Source: Methylothermaceae bacteria B42 (lineage in GTDB: Bacteria; Pseudomonadota; Gammaproteobacteria; Methylococcales; Methylothermaceae). Taken from it: DNA of 64,000 bases. Under the pieces are notes generated by a model. It was given only the letters and a program-made list of their open reading frames with translations. It had not been told where the DNA came from and did not search any database. The position numbers and the translations under genes are program-made. Below, one piece after another: positions 57,885-64,000 of the stretch (its first letter is position 1; each line of letters begins with the position of its first letter). The stretch covers positions 124,001 to 188,000 of the forward strand of contig LSNW01000030.1 in NCBI GenBank assembly GCA_001566965.1, given 5' to 3'.

Positions 57885-58919
57885 ATGGACATTGCAGAAT
57901 TACTAGCCTTCTCGGTCAAAAACAATGCCTCGGACTTACACCTGTCCGCCGGCCTTCCTCCCATGATCCGCGTCGATGGCGACATCCGCCGGATCAACGT
58001 TCCAGAATTGGAGCATAAGGAAGTCCACGCGCTGGTGTACGATATTATGAACGACAAGCAACGGCGCGACTACGAAGAATTCCTGGAGACCGATTTCTCC
58101 TTTGAACTTCCAGGCATCGCCCGCTTTCGTGTCAATGCCTTCAACCAGGACCGTGGCGCCGCCGCCGTCTTCCGGACCATTCCTTCCAAAGTACTCACCC
58201 TGGAAGATTTGGGTTGCCCGCAGTTTTTCCGAGATATCACCCAGAAACCCAGGGGCATCATCTTGGTGACCGGCCCCACCGGCTCGGGGAAATCGACCAC
58301 CCTGGCGGCGATGATAGATCACATCAACTCCAACGATTATGCCCACATTTTAACCGTTGAAGACCCCATCGAATTCGTTCACCAAAGTAAAAAATCCTTG
58401 ATTAACCAAAGGGAAGTCCACCGCGACACCCTGGGATTCAACGAAGCGCTCAGATCGGCATTGCGCGAAGACCCGGACGTGATTCTGGTGGGGGAAATGC
58501 GGGATTTGGAAACCATCCGCCTTGCCCTGACCGCCGCTGAAACCGGTCACTTGGTTTTCGGTACCCTGCATACCAGTTCCGCCGCCAAAACCATTGACCG
58601 TATCATCGATGTCTTCCCGGCGGCGGAAAAAGCCATGATCCGCTCCATGCTGTCGGAATCGCTGCAGGCGGTCATCGCCCAAACCCTGTTGAAGAAAATC
58701 GGCGGGGGACGTACCGCGGCCTGGGAAATCATGGTGGGAACCCCAGCCATCCGCAATCTGATCCGGGAAGACAAAGTCGCGCAAATGTATTCCGCCATCC
58801 AAACCGGGCGCAAGGACGGCATGCAAACCCTTGACCAGCATTTGCAGGAATTGGTGGAAAAAGGCGTTGTTTCCCGGCAAACCGCCCGCGTCAAAGCCGT
58901 CAACAAGGAAGCATTTTAA
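57885..58919 (+). CDS. pilT: Type IV pilus retraction ATPase PilT
   Basis: A 344-residue hexameric secretion ATPase that depolymerises the pilus. N-terminal PAS-like domain, then Walker A GPTGSGKST, Walker B VILVGEMRD, His box TGHLVFGTLHTSSA and the PilT hallmark AIRNLIRED near 290. It is divergent from yggS and followed after 15 bases by pilU. Confidence 0.96.
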   Translation: MDIAELLAFSVKNNASDLHLSAGLPPMIRVDGDIRRINVPELEHKEVHALVYDIMNDKQRRDYEEFLETDFSFELPGIARFRVNAFNQDRGAAAVFRTIPSKVLTLEDLGCPQFFRDITQKPRGIILVTGPTGSGKSTTLAAMIDHINSNDYAHILTVEDPIEFVHQSKKSLINQREVHRDTLGFNEALRSALREDPDVILVGEMRDLETIRLALTAAETGHLVFGTLHTSSAAKTIDRIIDVFPAAEKAMIRSMLSESLQAVIAQTLLKKIGGGRTAAWEIMVGTPAIRNLIREDKVAQMYSAIQTGRKDGMQTLDQHLQELVEKGVVSRQTARVKAVNKEAF

Positions 58920-58934
58920 TTCTGGAGTTGCAAC

Positions 58935-60056
58935 ATGAATTTTGATTCCTTACTGACCTTAATGGTCCATAAGAAAGCGTCGGATATGTTCATTACGGCA
59001 GGGAGGCCCCCCTGCATCAAGGTCAACGGTAAGCTTGAACCGCTTAGCCAGAAAAATCTGTCGGATGAACAAGTCCGGGAGTTGGTCTGGGGCATCATGG
59101 ATTCCCGTCAGCGGGATGATTTTGAAAACGCCCGGGAGTGTAATTTCGCCATCAGCGTGAAGGATCTGGCGCGCTTTCGGGTCAGCGCTTATTACCAGCG
59201 CAACAATCCCGCCATGGTAATACGCCGGATTCAGGACTATATCCCCGATGTGGACGAACTCAATCTGCCCCCTGTCCTCAAAGAACTGTCCATGACCAAG
59301 CGGGGACTGATTATTTTCGTGGGCGCCACCGGTACCGGTAAATCCACGTCCCTGGCGGCGATGCTCAAATACCGTAATCAAAACAGCTCCGGACATATCA
59401 TCACCATTGAAGACCCCATTGAATACACCCACAAACACGAAGGCTGTATCGTCACCCAACGGGAAGTGGGCACGGATACCGAATCCTACGAAGTCGCCTT
59501 GAAGAACACCCTGCGGCAAGCGCCAGATGTGATTCTGATTGGCGAGGTAAGGACCCGGGAAACCATGCAACACGCTATCACCTTTGCCGAAACCGGCCAT
59601 TTATGCCTCACCACCCTCCACGCCAACAATGCCAACCAGGCGCTGGACCGGATTTTGCATTTCTTTCCGGAAGACATGCACAGTCAATTGTTTATGGACT
59701 TGTCACTGAATCTGCGCGCCATTGTCGCCCAGCAATTGATCCGCCGGTCCGATGGCGAAGGCCGCTATCCCGCCATTGAAATTTTGATTAATACACCGCT
59801 GGCCTCGGATCTGATCCGTAAAGGGGAAATCCCCAAGCTCAAGGAATTGATGAAACGCTCGCGGGAACAAGGCATGCTGACCTTCGATCAATGCCTGTAT
59901 GATCTGTACCGGGCGGGTAAAATCAGCTACGAAGATGCCTTGAATGCCGCCGATTCACGCAACGAAGTCCGGCTCATGATCAAACTTGGGGCTGAAGGCG
60001 GCGCCGAAAAATTTTCCACCATGCATAATAAAATGCACTTGGTGGAAGATGATTAA
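58935..60056 (+). CDS. pilU: PilT-like accessory retraction ATPase PilU
   Basis: A 373-residue paralogue of PilT with Walker A GATGTGKSTS, Walker B VILIGEVRT and His box TGHLCLTTLHANNA. The C-terminal extension of about 30 residues beyond PilT length is typical of PilU, which assists PilT in twitching. The hallmark AIRNLIR is replaced by ASDLIRKGE. It ends convergently with pyrC', overlapping by 4 bases. Confidence 0.95.
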   Translation: MNFDSLLTLMVHKKASDMFITAGRPPCIKVNGKLEPLSQKNLSDEQVRELVWGIMDSRQRDDFENARECNFAISVKDLARFRVSAYYQRNNPAMVIRRIQDYIPDVDELNLPPVLKELSMTKRGLIIFVGATGTGKSTSLAAMLKYRNQNSSGHIITIEDPIEYTHKHEGCIVTQREVGTDTESYEVALKNTLRQAPDVILIGEVRTRETMQHAITFAETGHLCLTTLHANNANQALDRILHFFPEDMHSQLFMDLSLNLRAIVAQQLIRRSDGEGRYPAIEILINTPLASDLIRKGEIPKLKELMKRSREQGMLTFDQCLYDLYRAGKISYEDALNAADSRNEVRLMIKLGAEGGAEKFSTMHNKMHLVEDD

Positions 60057-61336
60057 TCCCAGCGATAAACTATCCGGCCTTTGACAATCGTCCATCGCAC
60101 ACGCCCTTTCAGGGATTGCCCCCAGAAGGGCGTGTTCCGGCCTTGACTCCACCAGGATTGCTCCTCCACTGTCCAAATTGCATGGGGGTCAAAAACACAC
60201 AAATCCGCGCTTTTACCCGGCGCCAGTTTGCCCACCTCCAGACCCAAAATACCGGCAGGCCCCTGCGTGAGCCTGGCAAGCGCCTCCGGCAAACCAAGCA
60301 CCCCTTGCTCAACCAGTTCCAGCATCAGCGACAGCAATGTTTCCAGAGAGGCTATCCCTGGTTCCGTGGCGGGAAAAACATTGAGCTTGGCATCGTCTTC
60401 ATGGGGTTGATGGTCAGAGCAAACGGCGGACACAATTCCTTTCGCCACAGCCTCCCTTAATCCCTGCCTATCTTCGCGGCTTCTCAATGGCGGGATGACA
60501 TGGACCATGGGGTCAAAACTTTCCACCTGGGTATCCACCAGGTGGAGCTGATGCGCGGCGACATCCGCTGTCACTTGTAAGCCGCTTTCCTGGGCAACGC
60601 GGAGCAACTCAGTGGCCTGCCTAGTGCTCAAGCAAGAAAAGTGAACCCTTGCGCCGGTCTCCTCTACCAACGCTAATATTTGCGCAACCGCCACGGTTTC
60701 AGCACACGCAGGAATGGCAGGCAAGCCCAGCCGGCTGGCGACGGGGCCCTCGTGTACGCACCCGCCTGCGGTGAGCCAAGGATCTTGCGGACGCACGATG
60801 ACCAGCAAATCGAAGGTAGCGGCATATTCCAAAGCCCGGCGCCAGATCAAAGTATCCCGGACCGGTTTTGCCCCGTTGCTGACAGCCTTGCACCCTGCTT
60901 GTTTCAGGGAATACATCTCGGACAGGGCATCCCCTTCCAATCCTAAGGTCAACGCCCCGATAGGAAGCACCTGCCCAAACCCGGCCAAAGCGGATTGTTC
61001 CTTGATCAATTCCACCACCGCAGGCGTATCTATTACGGGCACCGTTTCCGGACAGCAGCACAGCATCGTCACCCCTGATTTCGCCGCGGCTTTAGTTTCA
61101 CTGGCGATGGTGGCTTTGTGCTCTTGCCCTGGCTCGCGCAAATAAACGCTCAAGTCGATAAAACCCGGGCTGACAATACAACCTTGGGCATTAATGGTTT
61201 CATCCGCGACAAAGTTTTCCGGGGCAGGCCCAATGGAAACAATCTCGCCGTTGTCAATATAGATATCCCCTGAATAAAGGGATGACCTTTGGCCATCAAA
61301 AATTTCCCCATTCATGATGGCCAAGCGGCGACTCAT
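60053..61336 (-). CDS. Dihydroorotase-like non-catalytic subunit PyrC'
   Basis: A 427-residue amidohydrolase-fold protein. The first metal motif, normally D-x-H-x-H-x-R, reads [10 protein letters not shown] (61-70): both histidines are replaced, by Ser63 and Tyr65. It therefore matches the PyrC' (PyrX) type that is catalytically dead and holds aspartate transcarbamoylase in a dodecamer, as in Pseudomonas. The adjacency to pyrB and ATGA overlap agree. A functional dihydroorotase must be elsewhere. Confidence 0.9.
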   Translation of the reverse strand: MSRRLAIMNGEIFDGQRSSLYSGDIYIDNGEIVSIGPAPENFVADETINAQGCIVSPGFIDLSVYLREPGQEHKATIASETKAAAKSGVTMLCCCPETVPVIDTPAVVELIKEQSALAGFGQVLPIGALTLGLEGDALSEMYSLKQAGCKAVSNGAKPVRDTLIWRRALEYAATFDLLVIVRPQDPWLTAGGCVHEGPVASRLGLPAIPACAETVAVAQILALVEETGARVHFSCLSTRQATELLRVAQESGLQVTADVAAHQLHLVDTQVESFDPMVHVIPPLRSREDRQGLREAVAKGIVSAVCSDHQPHEDDAKLNVFPATEPGIASLETLLSLMLELVEQGVLGLPEALARLTQGPAGILGLEVGKLAPGKSADLCVFDPHAIWTVEEQSWWSQGRNTPFWGQSLKGRVRWTIVKGRIVYRWD

Positions 61337-62301
61337 GGCGTCTCTCCCTGTTGTACCGCCCCCATTGTCAGAGCCATTACCGCCATCCGAATGGCAATGC
61401 CGTGACTAACCTGTTCTAGAATCACGGAACGGGCGCCATCGGCCACGTGAGAATCCATTTCCACGCCGCGGTTGATAGGGCCTGGATGCATGACAATGGC
61501 ATCAGGCCTGGCGTGGGCCAAACGGGCCTCGGTCAATCCAAAACACTGAAAATATTCGTGCTCACTGGGCAGCAAGGCGCCTTGCATGCGTTCTTTTTGC
61601 AGCCGCAACATAATAATCACATCGGTGTCTTCAAGCCCCTCTTCCAGCTTGTGGAAAGCTGTCACGCCCCATTGGGAAATGGATGCTGGCAATAGTGTTT
61701 TAGGGGCAATGACCCGTATTTCAGGCACACCTAATATTTTAAGTGCTTGAATTTGAGAGCGGGCTACCCGGGAGTGAAGGATATCACCGACAATCGCCAC
61801 CCTTAGCCGCTCAAAATCGGGCTTGTGGCGGCGAATGGTATACATATCCAGCATGGCCTGGGTGGGATGGGCGTGGCGCCCGTCTCCCGCATTGATTACG
61901 CTGATATGGGGGGCCACATGCCGGGCAATAAAATGGGCCGCGCCACTGTCCGCATGTCGGACCACAAACATATCCACAAACATGGCTTCCAGATTGCGGA
62001 TGGTATCCAGCAGGGTTTCCCCTTTGGCAGTCGCCGACACCGATAAATTGATGTTGAGGACATCAGCGGATAAGCGCTTAGCCGCCAACTCGAAGGTCGT
62101 TCTGGTGCGAGTGCTGGTTTCGAAGAATAGATTGACAACTGTTTTCCCCCGCAGCAGGGGAACTTTCTTGACGCTTTGCGCGGTGACACTGCTGAAGGAA
62201 TCTGCCGTCTTCATAATGCGCACCAGCCAATGCCGGCTTAATCCTTCTATGGAAAGAAAGTGGCGCAGCCGGCTTTGTTGATCCACCTGCAAAGCCGTCA
62301 T
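61333..62301 (-). CDS. pyrB: Aspartate carbamoyltransferase catalytic subunit
   Basis: A 322-residue enzyme of pyrimidine synthesis. Carbamoyl-phosphate motif [22 protein letters not shown], and aspartate-loop residues in [15 protein letters not shown] 62301 overlaps the pyrR stop (ATGA); the longer frame runs into pyrR. The extended N-terminus ([17 protein letters not shown]) resembles Pseudomonas-type ATCases that pair with PyrC'. Confidence 0.96.
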   Translation of the reverse strand: MTALQVDQQSRLRHFLSIEGLSRHWLVRIMKTADSFSSVTAQSVKKVPLLRGKTVVNLFFETSTRTRTTFELAAKRLSADVLNINLSVSATAKGETLLDTIRNLEAMFVDMFVVRHADSGAAHFIARHVAPHISVINAGDGRHAHPTQAMLDMYTIRRHKPDFERLRVAIVGDILHSRVARSQIQALKILGVPEIRVIAPKTLLPASISQWGVTAFHKLEEGLEDTDVIIMLRLQKERMQGALLPSEHEYFQCFGLTEARLAHARPDAIVMHPGPINRGVEMDSHVADGARSVILEQVSHGIAIRMAVMALTMGAVQQGETP

Positions 62302-62816
62302 GAGGGAAGGGTATGCAGTTCCAATCTTAAAGGATCGGGACCAGTGAGCTTGATGCTCTGATTGGCGGCAAGCTCGATATGGGCGCCAACACAATCGGCC
62401 TGAATGGGAAGTTCCCGGCCATTGCGGTCAATCAAAACACCCAAAATCACTTGCCGGGGGCGTCCATAATCGAACAATTCGTTGAGAGCGGCGCGAATCG
62501 TACGGCCGGTGTAGAGGACGTCATCAATGAGGATAATATCTCTGTCTTCGGTACTGGGCAATTCACTCGGCCGAACTTCAGGATGCACGCCGATCCTGGA
62601 AAAATCATCCCGGTAAAAAGCAATATTCAGCCGCCCCAATGGCTCTTTAATCTTCAATTTCTTATGCAGGTTTTCAGCTAGCCACACACCACCTGTATGA
62701 ATACCGATCATTAAGGGATTGTCAAGGCGACGGGAATGGATCTGTTGCTTCAGGCATGCTTCCAGCGCAGCCAGAAGGCTTTTTACATCCAGCTCGGCGA
62801 CCAGCGATGGCTTCAT
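62298..62816 (-). CDS. pyrR: PyrR bifunctional uracil phosphoribosyltransferase / regulator
   Basis: A 172-residue PRTase-fold protein with the PRPP loop [17 protein letters not shown] and an N-terminal [12 protein letters not shown]. In Bacillus PyrR binds pyr mRNA; in proteobacteria its regulatory role is less certain. It overlaps both neighbours by 4 bases in the ruvX-pyrR-pyrB chain. No PyrR-binding leader hairpin was recognised upstream of the operon. Confidence 0.94.
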   Translation of the reverse strand: MKPSLVAELDVKSLLAALEACLKQQIHSRRLDNPLMIGIHTGGVWLAENLHKKLKIKEPLGRLNIAFYRDDFSRIGVHPEVRPSELPSTEDRDIILIDDVLYTGRTIRAALNELFDYGRPRQVILGVLIDRNGRELPIQADCVGAHIELAANQSIKLTGPDPLRLELHTLPS

Positions 62817-63244
62817 GCCGCGTTCTCGTGATAATTCAACCAGGTCTGCAAAATCAATTTGGCTGCCACCTGATCATTATACTGTTGTACTTTGTTGGCG
62901 CGCAGATTAGCCTCATCAAATAACCAGCGCTTGGATTCAATAGTCGTGAGATGTTCGTCCACGGCATAAACCGGCAGATGATACCGGCCTTCCAACTGCC
63001 GGCAAAACTTGCGCATCAAAGGGGTGACGGGATTATCTTCGCCATCCGGTTGACAGGCAATGCCTACGATTAAAGCATTAGGACGCCAAGTCTCTATCAA
63101 CCGGTCAATGGCTTCCCAGCGCACTTGTTTTTTTTCAGAACGGATGGTCTCAAGAGGAGAAGCAGTCCGGGTGATGCGTTGGCCAACCGCGACTCCGATT
63201 TTATGGGTGCCGTAATCAAACCCCAAATAAGTTCCATTATCCAT
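62813..63244 (-). CDS. ruvX: RuvX / YqgF Holliday-junction resolvase-like nuclease
   Basis: A 143-residue RNase H-fold protein: YLGFDYGTHKIGVAVGQ with the catalytic Asp, ALIVGIACQPDGE, and VDEHLTTIESK with the final acidic residue. It acts in 16S rRNA 5'-end maturation and has junction-resolvase ancestry. It overlaps algH by 8 bases and pyrR by 4. Confidence 0.95.
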   Translation of the reverse strand: MDNGTYLGFDYGTHKIGVAVGQRITRTASPLETIRSEKKQVRWEAIDRLIETWRPNALIVGIACQPDGEDNPVTPLMRKFCRQLEGRYHLPVYAVDEHLTTIESKRWLFDEANLRANKVQQYNDQVAAKLILQTWLNYHENAA

Positions 63245-63803
63245 GGCCAGCCTGTGTAGAAAGCAAGTCTAAATCAATACCAATCCGAGCCGCCGCGGCT
63301 TTCCAGCGTTCCACGGGAGGCAAGTCAAAAAGTATTTCCGAATCCGCGGGTACGGTGAGCCAAGCGTTATCCATCATCTCCTGTTCCAGTTGCCCGGCGC
63401 CCCAGCCCGCATAACCCAAGGCCACCAGGATTTTTTCTGGCCCTCTACCACAAGCTATGGCCATCAGAATATCCCGAGAAGCCGTCAAACCGATATCTTT
63501 GCCAACGGTTAAGGTACCTTCCCACGCCCCAATGGGTGAATGGAGAATGAAGCCTCTTTCTGGTTGCACCGGCCCCCCAAAGAAAACCGGGATTTGTGCC
63601 GCCGACTCCTCTTCCAAAGTAATTTCCATGGAATCAAAAATTTCCTTAAGCTGCATATTCAAGGGGCGGTTGATTACAATTCCCAATGCGCCTTCTGCAG
63701 AATGCTGGCAAAGATAGGTCACGGTATGGGAAAAATTTGGGTCTTCGAGGGCAGGCATGGCAATCAGGCACTGTTCTGTCAAATAATTACTATTTTCCTG
63801 CAT
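63237..63803 (-). CDS. algH: UPF0301 protein AlgH / YqgE
   Basis: A 188-residue cytoplasmic protein of the UPF0301 family, with CLIAMPALEDPNFSHTVTYLC, GALGIVINRPL, FFGGPVQPERGFILHS and GYAGWGAGQLEQEM. Its biochemical role is unknown; AlgH was named from alginate regulation in Pseudomonas. AAAGGA precedes ATG 63803. The tonB gene lies 28 bases upstream on the same strand. Confidence 0.94.
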   Translation of the reverse strand: MQENSNYLTEQCLIAMPALEDPNFSHTVTYLCQHSAEGALGIVINRPLNMQLKEIFDSMEITLEEESAAQIPVFFGGPVQPERGFILHSPIGAWEGTLTVGKDIGLTASRDILMAIACGRGPEKILVALGYAGWGAGQLEQEMMDNAWLTVPADSEILFDLPPVERWKAAAARIGIDLDLLSTQAGHG

Positions 63804-63831
63804 TTTTTTCCTTTCAGTGATTTTTTACTGC

Positions 63832-64000
63832 TCATCGTCCCATCGCCAAACCAGCCTCGAATTTCCATGTTCTGGTAATCACAATAATGTCCGCTTGGGA
63901 AGCCAGTTCCTTGGGTAAAGGGGCGAACGGAGCCGCCAAACGTACAATTCTAACCGCCGCATCATCAAGAATTTTATGGCCAGAGGATTTGTGAACCTTT
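63832..64000 (-). CDS. tonB: TonB-family energy transducer, C-terminal end (partial)
   Basis: The minus frame is open from the right edge to TGA 63834-63832 and encodes about 55 residues. They include SSGHKILDDAAVRIVRLAAP, then FAPLPKEL and IIVITRTWKFE: the TonB C-terminal domain that contacts outer-membrane receptors. The N-terminal membrane and Pro-rich parts lie outside the window. The order tonB-algH-ruvX-pyrR-pyrB-pyrC' fits the Pseudomonas arrangement I recall. Confidence 0.85.
   Translation of the reverse strand, partial: KVHKSSGHKILDDAAVRIVRLAAPFAPLPKELASQADIIVITRTWKFEAGLAMGR

Overview
The window looks like chromosome of a gammaproteobacterial methanotroph or close relative (Methylococcales-like), at moderate GC. 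The clues are tandem methylene-tetrahydromethanopterin dehydrogenases, an exosortase-type PEP-CTERM TPR lipoprotein, and a pilT/pilU ... pyrC'-pyrB-pyrR-ruvX-algH-tonB order that I recall from Pseudomonas. No genus can be fixed from sequence alone. No rRNA, tRNA, CRISPR array or prophage was seen.

Layout. 1-3979 is the start of a very large secreted DUF11/SdrD-B repeat protein on the minus strand, cut by the left edge. 4137-6892 holds two mtdB paralogues and a divergent RibD-C reductase. 6899-10372 holds a TPR lipoprotein, a membrane protein and a divergent nucleotidyltransferase / CDP-alcohol phosphotransferase pair. 10384-19041 carries uvrA, the PEP-CTERM protein prsT, a YajR-like transporter, ssb and two small genes. 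19134-23400 has a surface HAF-repeat protein and a small sulfur cluster (DsrE, persulfide-dioxygenase-like hydrolase, TauE/SafE exporter) bracketed by a dispersed repeat. 23424-28997 has a globin-coupled diguanylate cyclase, a dgkA-pfkB-mazG-nfi operon and a GpgS-type glycosyltransferase. 29365-32600 has an orphan membrane protein ending in a MITE, a deleted SulP transporter, cytochrome c4 and malate dehydrogenase.

32930-39819 is the most unusual region. Four same-strand genes encode a CHASE2 class III nucleotide cyclase with altered purine-selecting residues, a FecR-TPR-outer-membrane-barrel fusion, a small membrane protein and a Crp-type regulator. They look like a self-contained envelope-to-transcription second-messenger module. 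A second MITE copy follows.

40138-64000 is largely housekeeping and surface biology: a CcsA/YpjD protein; a flagellar filament cluster (two FliT-like chaperones, fliS, fliD, flaG, two flagellins); ppx-bioA; ubiX-pip; an outer-membrane barrel; a GT4 / CapD polysaccharide pair; yggS, pilT and pilU; and the overlapping pyrimidine operon with a PyrC' that has lost its metal-binding histidines. The right edge cuts a TonB gene. Several palindromic or TIR-bearing non-coding elements lie between genes.
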